Shown one piece after another: positions 7,917 to 15,784 of a stretch of 64,000 nucleotides of DNA (within the stretch, counting starts at the first letter, position 1; every line of letters starts with the position of its first letter). This DNA is from JBBQVS01 sp964250765. Lineage in GTDB: Bacteria; Chloroflexota; Ktedonobacteria; Ktedonobacterales; Ktedonobacteraceae. The stretch is from positions 6,361 to 70,360 of the forward strand of contig CAXUHF010000011.1 of NCBI GenBank assembly GCA_964250765.1. The letters run 5' to 3'. The notes under the pieces are model-generated. The model ran no database searches, was not told where the DNA came from, and was given only the letters and a program-made list of their open reading frames with translations. The position numbers were made by a program, and so were the translations under genes.

Positions 7917-8071
7917 GAACATAGAAAGCGTGATGTCAAGTGTATAAAGATTTCATCTCGCCCTCTAATGGACGGAGAAGCGATTTTTCCAAAACCCTTG
8001 TACTCTGTAAAATCTGATGGTATGCTATCAACACATCGTTTCGTATTTCATAGTCAGAACGAGGTACAGCA

Positions 8072-8230
8072 ATGCTAGATAGCACTTCCACGCTTCACCC
8101 CACAAACACCGTCGTAGAAGAGACTTCAACCATAGACGAAACCTCGTCAGAAGAGATGGAACTTGAGGAACTGGACGAAGAACTGATTATCGAGGATTTC
8201 ACCATTGATGGTATCTGTGGCGTCTACTAA
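8072..8230 (+). CDS. mftA: Mycofactocin precursor peptide MftA
   Basis: A 52-residue ORF beginning MLDSTSTLHPTNTVVEE, with a very acidic middle (EELDEELIIEDF) and the terminal sequence IDGICGVY. This C-terminus is the hallmark of mycofactocin precursors (usual form IDGMCGVY), in which MftC modifies the last Val and Tyr and MftE releases the dipeptide. Ile replaces the usual Met. GAGG lies 7 nt upstream of the ATG. The 3' end overlaps the SDR gene start by about 23 bp. It is divergent from rrf2 and separated from mftB-mftC, which lie 1.8 kb away on the opposite strand. Confidence 0.95.
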   Translation: MLDSTSTLHPTNTVVEETSTIDETSSEEMELEELDEELIIEDFTIDGICGVY

Positions 8231-9071
8231 TTCCTCTCGTTCGCGTTTTCAAGATCGTACCGTCTTTATCACTGGTGCAGCCCGTGGCATGGGACGCTCT
8301 CACGCTCTTGCTTTTGCGCGTGAGGGTGCTCGTCTTGTGCTATGTGATGTCTGTCGCCAGTACGAAACCATCCCATATCCACTTGCAACCCCCGAAGAGC
8401 TAGCGTCGCTTACTCATGAAATTGAGGCGTTGGGGTGTCCTGTGATTGCAGAGCAGGTCGATGTAACAAATCTTTCAGCTCTGCAAGCACTTGTTGAGCG
8501 CGCGCGCACTGAGCTAGGGCCAATCGACATCGTGGTTGCTAATGCTGGCGCATACTCTTTCGCGCCAAGTTGGGAATTAACAGAGGCTCAGTGGGATGAA
8601 ACGGTTAATGTCTGTCTCAAGGGTGTCTGGATGACATGCAAGGTTGCTATTCCACATATGCTCGACAGACGGAGCGGCAAAATTATCTGTATTTCGTCTA
8701 CCGCAGGACAAAAAGGTATGGCAAACCTCGCGCACTATGTTGCTGCGAAACACGGTGTGCTTGGTTTGGTCAAAACGCTTGCAATAGAACTGGCTCAATA
8801 CGATATCAACGTCAACGCTATCTGTCCTACAAGCGTTGACACCACGATGGTGAACAATCAAGGCTTATATGATATCTTCGCAGGTGGTCCAGGTCCAAAC
8901 GCAACGCGTGAGCACATGTTACAATTAATGAATTCACTAAATCTTTTTCCAGATCGAGACCTATTGCCACCAGAAGCCATCAGCAATGTTGTTCTCTGGC
9001 TGGCATCGGAAGAGGCGCGTCATATGACTGGCTGTGCCTTACCCGTTGATGCTGGCTATTGGACGAAATAA
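8208..9071 (+). CDS. Mycofactocin-coupled SDR family oxidoreductase
   Basis: A 287-residue short-chain dehydrogenase. It has the cofactor loop TGAARGMG (22-29), NAG (112-114), catalytic Ser near 164, and YxxxK as Y177/K181 (YVAAK). After the second strand comes the extra segment CRQYETIPYPLATPEEL, which is characteristic of the TIGR03971 subfamily, SDRs whose tightly held nicotinamide is reoxidised by mycofactocin. The start codon lies inside the last codons of mftA in another frame (ATG at 8208; TTG 8205 and GTG 8217 are alternatives), suggesting translational coupling. It is likely to oxidise a secondary alcohol or terpenoid substrate. Confidence 0.93.
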   Translation: MVSVASTNSSRSRFQDRTVFITGAARGMGRSHALAFAREGARLVLCDVCRQYETIPYPLATPEELASLTHEIEALGCPVIAEQVDVTNLSALQALVERARTELGPIDIVVANAGAYSFAPSWELTEAQWDETVNVCLKGVWMTCKVAIPHMLDRRSGKIICISSTAGQKGMANLAHYVAAKHGVLGLVKTLAIELAQYDINVNAICPTSVDTTMVNNQGLYDIFAGGPGPNATREHMLQLMNSLNLFPDRDLLPPEAISNVVLWLASEEARHMTGCALPVDAGYWTK

Positions 9072-9142
9072 CAAATGTAGACATTACCCCAACAATATGT
9101 TGACATATAACGTTTTGTTGTGATACCATCTGACAAACTATC

Positions 9143-9261
9143 GTAGGAACCAGATTTATCGCGTCCAAAGGCCGATTTATCGGCTATGACTTTCCGATTG
9201 CATATATGACTCAAATTATAGGCAATGAATTGCCTTTGGACGCGACAAATCTGGCCCCTAC
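9143..9261. repeat. 119-bp palindromic element with about 29-bp arms
   Basis: The outer arms (GTAGGAACCAGATTTATCGC and so on, 9143-9171 against 9233-9261) match with three mismatches. The interior shares GGCCrATTTATyGGCTAT and CAATGAATTG with the element at 18429-18529, so the two are related. It lies between the SDR and the ChlI/D-like gene and ends about 50 bp before the latter's start. Confidence 0.75.
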
Positions 9262-9311
9262 AATGGTTCGACGACCATTCATTCGTGCGCGACAACAAAG
9301 GCGGGGAACCT

Positions 9312-11294
9312 ATGACGACCTTCCCGTTTAGTGCTATGGTTGGACAACAGAAGATGCGGCGTGCGCTAATCCTCAATGCCATCGATCCTTCGATTGGTGG
9401 TGTCCTCGTTTGTGGACGCAGAGGTACAGGCAAGTCTACTGCTGTACGTGCGCTTACTCACTTGTTGCCTACTATCACAGGTGTCGCCGACTGCCCCTAT
9501 TTTTGTGATCCCACGTCTCAGCGCTGGATGTGTACTACCTGTCAATCTCGCCTTGCACAAAATGAAATTCTGCCACTGGCACAACGTGCTGTACCACTTG
9601 TTACTCTTCCACTGAACGCCAGCGAAGATCGCGTTGCTGGTAGCTTTGACCTTGCAACCGCACTTGAGAGTGGTAAAAGTCATTTTGCTCCTGGATTGCT
9701 GGCTCTCGCCAATCGAGGCTTTCTGTATGTTGATGAAATAAATCTGCTGAATGACTCTACCATAGACCTGCTGCTTGATGCCGCCGCGCTTGGCGTAAAT
9801 CGGGTAGAACGCGACACGATTTCTACAATGCATCCCGCACGTTTTGTCTTGATTGGTACCATGAATCCAGAAGAGGGTGGGCTACGTCCCCAATTACTGG
9901 ATAGAATTGGACTCTATGCCGATGCCGAAGATATGCGTGAGCCTGCCATCCGCACAACTGTTGTGGAGCGCCGTCTTGCCTACGATGCTGACCCGCTTGC
10001 ATTCTGTGAGAAATGGACCGAGGCCGAGCACATCTTGCATAACCGCATTTCACGCGCACAAGCCCTATTGCCCTCCGTTCGCATCTCTGCCTATCTTCGT
10101 CAAGTGATCGCCGTCCTAATTGATAAAAGACTGCACGCTGAGGGACATCGTGGAGATATTGTTGTCTTGCGAACTGCTCGTGCACTAGCCGCCTGGGACA
10201 ATCGTGTTGAGGTGACACAAGCAGATATAGAGCAAGCTGCGAACCTCGCCATGCCACATCGGATGCGTAACGATATGTCAGTCGCGCAGCAACTTGTACG
10301 TACTCTTGAGCAGGTTCCCGCTGCCGCTGATAACAATGATACACCAGAGGAGTTAGCCACCGTCGATGATGATGTTGAGGTCGAAGAGCGCACAGATGAG
10401 CAAGAGGGTCCTTCTGGCGTTACTCGTCATATACGTGGCGACTCCGACGTGGCACAAATTCAGCATCTCATCAACGTTACAAGAGACCGCATCACACGCC
10501 AGGACGCTGGACGCCGCTTTCTCTCGCTGACAACGCGTCATAGTGGACGCTTCACACGTAGCCGTCAGGCGAATCCCGTGACCGACGTTGCCTTTGGCGC
10601 GACCATTCGTGCTGCCGCTCCCTATCAGCGAGCAAGAGGGCGTGTCAATGGTGGCAAGCTCGAATTGCACGTGAGCGATCTACGCCAGAAGGTGCGCGAG
10701 CGTAAGACGCGTTCGCTCGTCATTCTCGTTATTGATGGAAGCGACTCTGTGATGGCGCGGCAACTGATGCAAAAAACCAAACGTATTCTCCTCGCGTTGT
10801 TACAGAACGCTTATGAAAAACGTGATCGCGTCGCCATGCTTGTCTTCCGTTTCGCGCAGGGACGCGTCGTTCTGCCGCCGACACGCAATTTCACTAACGC
10901 GCGTCAGTGTGTAGACGAACTCTACGTTGGCGGCTGTACTCCACTGGCAACAGGGTTGCTAGAGGGGTTACGGCTCGCCGAACTTGAACGGTATCGTAAC
11001 CCGACCGTCAAGCCAATTCTGGTCATCCTGACGGATGGTATTGCGAACATTGATCTTTCTGGCAATATGCGGAGCGGCACACCGCAACGTGACGCTTTAG
11101 ATATTGCTCAGGAGATTGCTGTACGCCGCATTCCTACGGTCATGATTGATACAAATCCATTGACAACTGTGACAAATGAGAAAGGTGAGCGAGTGCCTAG
11201 CCCATGTCCTGAACTGGCACGTGTGCTGGACGCCGACTACTACCAGTATCGTTTAGCGCACGAGCACCAACTACTACGAAAGGGGTATACGTAA
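9312..11294 (+). CDS. ChlI-ChlD fusion-type AAA+/VWA chelatase-like protein
   Basis: A 660-residue protein with an N-terminal magnesium-chelatase-type AAA+ module (Walker A GRRGTGKST, 35-43; Walker B LYVDEINLL; sensor GTMNPEEGGLRPQLLDR), an acidic linker near 345-375 and a C-terminal VWA domain from about 470. Its MIDAS motif is DGSDS (D475), with the distal Thr in GGCTPLATG and Asp in LTDG. Four cysteines in CPYFCDPTSQRWMCTTC may bind metal. The start has GGGGAA upstream. Such fused I-D proteins insert Mg or Co into tetrapyrroles or remodel partner enzymes. No chelatase H subunit or tetrapyrrole genes are near. Lying in a mycofactocin operon, it may instead load or activate one of the neighbouring oxidoreductases. 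Confidence 0.88.
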   Translation: MTTFPFSAMVGQQKMRRALILNAIDPSIGGVLVCGRRGTGKSTAVRALTHLLPTITGVADCPYFCDPTSQRWMCTTCQSRLAQNEILPLAQRAVPLVTLPLNASEDRVAGSFDLATALESGKSHFAPGLLALANRGFLYVDEINLLNDSTIDLLLDAAALGVNRVERDTISTMHPARFVLIGTMNPEEGGLRPQLLDRIGLYADAEDMREPAIRTTVVERRLAYDADPLAFCEKWTEAEHILHNRISRAQALLPSVRISAYLRQVIAVLIDKRLHAEGHRGDIVVLRTARALAAWDNRVEVTQADIEQAANLAMPHRMRNDMSVAQQLVRTLEQVPAAADNNDTPEELATVDDDVEVEERTDEQEGPSGVTRHIRGDSDVAQIQHLINVTRDRITRQDAGRRFLSLTTRHSGRFTRSRQANPVTDVAFGATIRAAAPYQRARGRVNGGKLELHVSDLRQKVRERKTRSLVILVIDGSDSVMARQLMQKTKRILLALLQNAYEKRDRVAMLVFRFAQGRVVLPPTRNFTNARQCVDELYVGGCTPLATGLLEGLRLAELERYRNPTVKPILVILTDGIANIDLSGNMRSGTPQRDALDIAQEIAVRRIPTVMIDTNPLTTVTNEKGERVPSPCPELARVLDADYYQYRLAHEHQLLRKGYT

Positions 11295-11373
11295 AGCGTT
11301 ACAAATTGTCCTTTGAAAAGCTAACTTGTTTAGTTCTGAGAGCCAAACACTCTCAAAGAAAGGTTTGTTTTCA

Positions 11374-12486
11374 ATGAAGACACGAGCCGCAGTAATTTAC
11401 GAACCAGGTCAACCCATTCAGGTCGAAGAGGTCGAACTGGATGCTCCAAAGGCGCACGAAGTACAGATTAAGATGGTCGCTGCTGGAATATGTCACTCCG
11501 ACTATCACATTATCGCTGGTGAACTTCCAGGCTATTTACCAATGGCCCTTGGTCATGAAGGCGCGGGCATCGTTGAAGCAGTCGGTCCAGAAGTGACAAA
11601 CTGTAAGGTCGGCGATCATGTCGTTCTTACCTTCATTCCTTCCTGTGGTACCTGCTACTATTGCACAACTGGTCATGCCAATTTGTGTAACATGGGCGCA
11701 GCTATCCTGATGGGACCTCAGCTTGATGGTACGTTCCGCATCCACGGTCCAAAAGGTGAGGATATTGGTCAAATGTGCGTTGTTGGTACCTTTGCTGAGC
11801 ATACTGTAGTGCCTGACGCATCCGTTGTCAAGGTAGAGGACTACTATCCACTTAACAAGGCCGTACTTGTTGGTTGTGGTGTCCCAACGGGTATTGGTGC
11901 TGTTATTCACCGTGCAAAAGTCGAGGCTGGCAGTACCGTTATGGTCATTGGCTGTGGTGGTATTGGTATGAACGCTGTTCAAGGTGCAGCTCTCGCTGGT
12001 GCGCGTATGGTTATCGCTGTTGACACCGTTGACTACAAGCTCGAACGCGCAAAAGAATTTGGTGCAACACACACTATCAATCCCAAAAATCAGGACCTTG
12101 TACAAACCGTCAAGGACCTGACCTATGGTGAAGGAGTGCGTTATGCCTTTGAAGCCATTGCTACCCCCGCTACTATTGGACAAGCCTACGCCTGTACCGC
12201 TAAAAATGGCACCGTCGTTGTGATCGGTCTTTCGCCTGCTACCGCAGAGTCTATACCGATACCCCCACTCGACCTCGTGCTGTACCAGAAGACGTTGATG
12301 GGAACTCTTTATGGTGACTCACAGCCGCGTAAGGACATTCCCGAATTGCTCGCGCTCTATCACGTAGGCAAGATCAAACTGGACGAGATGATTACAAAGG
12401 TGTATACACTCGATCAGGTGAACGAAGCCTACGCCGATCTGCTGGCGGGCAAAAACATTCGTGGCGTCATCGAGTTCGCTCAATAA
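11374..12486 (+). CDS. NDMA-type zinc alcohol dehydrogenase (mycofactocin-associated)
   Basis: A 370-residue medium-chain zinc ADH. The catalytic zinc ligands C40, H61 and E62 lie in GICHSDYH and LGHEGAG, and structural zinc cysteines lie in CGTCYYCTTGHANLC (91, 94, 97, 105). The Rossmann motif GCGGIGMN is near 192. The FIPSCGTC...NLC segment strongly resembles the NDMA-dependent alcohol dehydrogenases of actinobacteria (TIGR03989-like), which keep NAD(H) bound and depend on mycofactocin as external electron acceptor. The ATG at 11374 is chosen because the ADH fold starts there (MKTRAAV). It is sandwiched between two chelatase-type ATPase genes. Confidence 0.9.
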   Translation: MKTRAAVIYEPGQPIQVEEVELDAPKAHEVQIKMVAAGICHSDYHIIAGELPGYLPMALGHEGAGIVEAVGPEVTNCKVGDHVVLTFIPSCGTCYYCTTGHANLCNMGAAILMGPQLDGTFRIHGPKGEDIGQMCVVGTFAEHTVVPDASVVKVEDYYPLNKAVLVGCGVPTGIGAVIHRAKVEAGSTVMVIGCGGIGMNAVQGAALAGARMVIAVDTVDYKLERAKEFGATHTINPKNQDLVQTVKDLTYGEGVRYAFEAIATPATIGQAYACTAKNGTVVVIGLSPATAESIPIPPLDLVLYQKTLMGTLYGDSQPRKDIPELLALYHVGKIKLDEMITKVYTLDQVNEAYADLLAGKNIRGVIEFAQ

Positions 12487-12527
12487 TTGTAATGCGTTAA
12501 AAATTTGTGTGATGGGAGGAGGGGACG

Positions 12528-12622
12528 AACGGACGCCCACAAGGGGCATCCCTACTATACCCCCTTGCATACACGGCACGTTCTGTATGATATAGTAGGG
12601 ACGCCCCTTGTGGGCGTCCGTT
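12528..12622. repeat. 95-bp palindromic element of the AACGGACGCCC family
   Basis: Terminal arms start AACGGACGCCCACAAGGGGC and are repeated inverted at the right end, with the inner pair CTACTATA/TATAGTAG. A close relative with an assembly gap inside is at 26210-26331; a differently composed but similarly built element is at 36523-36616. It lies between the ADH gene and the second chelatase-like gene. Confidence 0.8.
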
Positions 12623-12673
12623 GAACTTGTAACCTCCCTGCGATTGTCGTATGTACGGAAACGGACAGGCAAC

Positions 12674-13699
12674 ATGTTTACATACCCATTCAGCGCGATT
12701 GTCGGTCAAGAACAGATGAAGCTTGCACTTATCCTCAACGCTATTCAACCTTCTATTGGTGGTGTACTTATTCGGGGCGAAAAAGGGACTGCCAAATCAA
12801 CTGCTGTTCGTGCGCTTGCCGCTGTGTTGCCAGAACTCCCCGTTGTTGGCGATTGTCCCTTTTCCTGTCCACCCGATTCACCCGCGTTAATGTGTACATC
12901 GTGCCGTAGCCGTTTTGAGCAGGGCGAGTCGTTACCAGTGGCACAGAGACGTATGCGCGTTGTCGATTTGCCGATTAACGCATCAGAAGACCGTGTTGTT
13001 GGCACACTTGACCTTGAACATGCCCTTCGTGAAGGTCAACGTCGCTTTGAGCCAGGAGTTCTTGCCGAGGCTAACCGAGGCATTCTCTATGTTGATGAAG
13101 TCAACTTGCTCGATGATTATGTTGTCGATGTGTTGCTTGACTCCGCCGCAATGGGAACGAACATTGTTGAGCGTGAAGGCGTCTCGTTCGCGCATCCCGC
13201 ACGTTTTTTGCTCGTTGGAACAATGAATCCCGAAGAAGGCGAATTGCGTCCGCAATTAACTGACCGCTTTGGTCTCTGTGTTGATATTACCTCTATTCAC
13301 GATATTCGTCAGCGCGTCTCTATTGTCGAACTACGCGAACGCTTCGAGTCTGCACCAGAGGCATTTATCGCGGATTATGCTCCTTCTGAACAAACTCTAC
13401 GTGCTCGTATTGTGCAAGCCTCACAAGCCGAGCGACATATCACTGTACCAACTTCTGTAGCCGAATTAATTGCACATATCAATATTGAATTGGATATTGA
13501 CGGGCACCGTGGTGATATCGTGATGCGTCGAGCCGCTCAAACCTATGCCGCCTATTTAGGTGTTACAGAAGTGACACCCGATCACGTTTACACTATTGCA
13601 CCTATGGCACTTGCTCATCGTCTCAAACGTCTCCCATTACAACAAGCTTCACGTACTATTACAGATGCATTAAATAGTGTCAAGAAAAAACTAGCGTAA
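12674..13699 (+). CDS. ChlI/BchI-type AAA+ ATPase
   Basis: A 341-residue stand-alone magnesium-chelatase I-type AAA+ ATPase. Walker A is GEKGTAKST (about 35-43), Walker B is ILYVDEVNLL and the sensor/arginine region is GTMNPEEGELRPQLTDRFGL. Cysteines appear in CPFSCPPDSPALMCTSC. It is paralogous to the N-terminal half of the upstream AAA+/VWA protein, and the two probably form a mixed I/D hexamer pair. The ATG at 12674 (MFTYPFSAIVGQ) matches the paralogue's start; the Shine-Dalgarno is weak. It ends 15 bp before the acyl-CoA ligase gene, so the two are co-transcribed. No ChlH or CobN partner is seen. Confidence 0.88.
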   Translation: MFTYPFSAIVGQEQMKLALILNAIQPSIGGVLIRGEKGTAKSTAVRALAAVLPELPVVGDCPFSCPPDSPALMCTSCRSRFEQGESLPVAQRRMRVVDLPINASEDRVVGTLDLEHALREGQRRFEPGVLAEANRGILYVDEVNLLDDYVVDVLLDSAAMGTNIVEREGVSFAHPARFLLVGTMNPEEGELRPQLTDRFGLCVDITSIHDIRQRVSIVELRERFESAPEAFIADYAPSEQTLRARIVQASQAERHITVPTSVAELIAHINIELDIDGHRGDIVMRRAAQTYAAYLGVTEVTPDHVYTIAPMALAHRLKRLPLQQASRTITDALNSVKKKLA

Positions 13700-13714
13700 G
13701 GAGAGACTCTGTAT

Positions 13715-15280
13715 ATGAATATTGTGCAAGGACTCGCACATGCAAAAAAGGTGTACGGCAACCGCGAGGCTGTCACATGTGGCACTACCCGCTATACCTG
13801 GAAAGAGTTTGATCAGCGTACTGATTATCTCGCACGCGGTTTAGCAGCTTTAGGCATTCAGCGTGGAGACCGGGTAGCTGTGCTTATGCTTAATTGCCAT
13901 CGGTATTTAGAACTGTACTATGCTACCGCTCGCATGGGTGCCGTTATCGTCCCGCTTAACATTCGTCTGGCCCGCCCCGAAATTGTTTTTATTCTCAATG
14001 ATAGCGGCTCTAAAGCACTTGTTGTTGACAAAACATTCGCGCCCTATACAACTGGACGTGATACTTACGAAACTGTCGAGCATGTTGTCTATACTGCCGA
14101 CGAAGCTCCCGACGCCACCCATAATTATGAGGAATTGATCACGCATGGTTCCCAGATGTTGGAGACCGTTGATCAACAGATGGATGATGAAGACCTTTCT
14201 GGCCTCTACTACACTGGTGGTACAACGGGTCGTGCCAAAGGCGTTATGCTCTCGCACAAAAATATTGTCTCGAACGCGATGAACGTTGCTATCGCTGGAC
14301 GCTATACCGACCAGGATGCTTTCTTGCATACTGCGCCAATGTTTCACCTTGGCAACACTGGCTCTGCATTTTCTCTTGTAATGCTTGGTGCGCGCAACGT
14401 CTTCAACCCCATGTTCAATCCAGTGCACTTTCTCCAAACGGTGCAGGATGAGAAAGTGACGCTAACATTCATGGTTCCGACGATGATTAACGCCCTATTG
14501 AACCATCCTGATATCGACAAATATGACTTATCCAGTTTGCGCCGACTTGCATATGGTGCATCGCCGATGCCTGTTGAACTGCTCAAAAAAGGGCTAAAGC
14601 GTCTAGGACAGGTATTCGCGCAAGGGTATGGTATGACTGAAACCTCGCCACTTTTGACCGGTCTGGACTTGAACGAACACATTACTGAAGGTACGCCTGA
14701 ACAGGTGCGACGACTCGCCTCGGCAGGCAAGGAGGTGGTCGGTGTCGAAGTGCGCGTCGTCAATGTTGAAGGTGAGGACGTACAACCCGACGAGATTGGC
14801 GAAGTGATCGCACGTGGTCCTAACGTCATGATGGGCTATTGGCATATGCCCGAAGCAACAGCTTCCGCCGTTGTGGATGGCTGGATGCATACGGGCGATC
14901 TTGCCACCGTGGATGAAGAAAACTATATCTTTATTATCGACCGCGCCAAAGATATGATTATCTCTGGCGGTGAAAACATCTACTCAGTAGAAGTCGAGAA
15001 TGCACTTTATACTCATCCTGCTATATTGGAAGTTGCTGTAATCGGTATTCCACACCCAGCGTGGGGTGAGGCTGTTCATGCTGTTGTCGTCCTCAAACCC
15101 GGAGCAAGTGCAAGCGAAGACGATCTGATCACTCATACCCGTACTCTGATTGCAGGGTACAAAGTGCCACGCAGCGTAGAAATAGTTACCGAGGCACTGC
15201 CCAAGAGTGGTGCTGGAAAAATTCTCAAACGCAACTTGCGTGATAAATACTGGTCTGGCAACAGTAGAAACGTGAACTAA
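13715..15280 (+). CDS. Acyl-CoA ligase (class I adenylate-forming enzyme)
   Basis: A 521-residue AMP-dependent synthetase/ligase with the P-loop YYTGGTTGRAKGVMLSHKN (about 164-182), the motif GYGMTETSP and the hinge/lysine region DRAKDMIISGGENIYSVEVEN, with the C-terminal catalytic Lys in PKSGAGKILKR. It is of the long/medium-chain or aromatic acyl-CoA ligase type. AAGGAG precedes the start. In context it would activate the carboxylic acid produced after alcohol and aldehyde oxidation by the SDR/ADH pair. The acyl substrate cannot be told from sequence. Confidence 0.9.
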   Translation: MNIVQGLAHAKKVYGNREAVTCGTTRYTWKEFDQRTDYLARGLAALGIQRGDRVAVLMLNCHRYLELYYATARMGAVIVPLNIRLARPEIVFILNDSGSKALVVDKTFAPYTTGRDTYETVEHVVYTADEAPDATHNYEELITHGSQMLETVDQQMDDEDLSGLYYTGGTTGRAKGVMLSHKNIVSNAMNVAIAGRYTDQDAFLHTAPMFHLGNTGSAFSLVMLGARNVFNPMFNPVHFLQTVQDEKVTLTFMVPTMINALLNHPDIDKYDLSSLRRLAYGASPMPVELLKKGLKRLGQVFAQGYGMTETSPLLTGLDLNEHITEGTPEQVRRLASAGKEVVGVEVRVVNVEGEDVQPDEIGEVIARGPNVMMGYWHMPEATASAVVDGWMHTGDLATVDEENYIFIIDRAKDMIISGGENIYSVEVENALYTHPAILEVAVIGIPHPAWGEAVHAVVVLKPGASASEDDLITHTRTLIAGYKVPRSVEIVTEALPKSGAGKILKRNLRDKYWSGNSRNVN

Positions 15281-15293
15281 TGCATAATCATTC

Positions 15294-15363
15294 GTAGGGA
15301 CCGATGTATCACGTCCTCTTGGCGTTTCGAGTGCCGAGGAGGACGCGATACATCGGTCCCTAC
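15294..15363. repeat. 70-bp palindromic element, copy 1
   Basis: The arms begin GTAGGGACCGATGTATCACG and return at the right end with one mismatch (CGATACATCGGTCCCTAC). A copy of the same length, 70 bp, is at 51558-51627. The loops differ. It lies after the ligase stop codon and may act as a terminator, but family membership shows it is a dispersed repeat. Confidence 0.88.
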
Positions 15364-15656
15364 CTCATTGTTTTGTCTCTCCCAGTTTGTGCTGGACCAC
15401 TTTCATTTATATCGTACAAGGGATTGAGCCAACGCAAAAATCCGATGCGGCTCGCCCCTAGCAATTCCCACGCTTGCACGATCCCCAGCCCATAGGCACT
15501 CATAACTATTGTTGTCAATTCAGAAACAAGCCCTGCATCATTAGGGGAACGCGCGAGCAGTACAGCAAAATAAAACTCAAATCCATAAAGCACTAAGCCT
15601 ATTAAATTCAGGAGGAACCATAGGCCAACAGCGTCCTTTGCAATAAAAATACTCAT
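15360..15656 (-). CDS. Possible small membrane protein, unknown
   Basis: A 98-residue ORF on the strand opposite to its neighbours, with a hydrophobic stretch WFLLNLIGLVLYGFEFYFAVLLA and a second weaker one. Its 3' end runs into the 70-bp repeat. No clear ribosome binding site precedes the ATG and no family is recognised. The composition is plausible for a two-helix membrane protein, but a chance ORF is possible. Confidence 0.35.
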   Translation of the reverse strand: MSIFIAKDAVGLWFLLNLIGLVLYGFEFYFAVLLARSPNDAGLVSELTTIVMSAYGLGIVQAWELLGASRIGFLRWLNPLYDINESGPAQTGRDKTMR

Positions 15657-15784
15657 GCGTAGTATACGATATTTCTATCAGCTTATTTGACAGATACGTT
15701 CGCTCCTTCTTACAATGAGAACAGATACACTCGTATGTATCTTTTTGCAACGTATTCAACTACTGACATAGAAAGCATAGGTTC

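Noticed and set aside
7755..8078. 107-codon ORF between rrf2 and mftA
   Set aside because: It runs antisense through rrf2 and the Rrf2 operator, has no recognisable domain, and ends inside mftA.
9823..10344. 173-codon antisense ORF in the AAA+/VWA gene
   Set aside because: It is a shadow of the conserved sense frame, with no ribosome binding site or family resemblance.
11536..12183. 215-codon antisense ORF in the alcohol dehydrogenase gene
   Set aside because: Composition mirrors the sense frame (Asn/Thr-rich), and the sense frame has full zinc and NAD motifs.
9312..13699. Tetrapyrrole (Mg or Co) chelatase locus
   Set aside because: No H/CobN subunit or porphyrin pathway gene is present, so this assignment is not used despite the fold.
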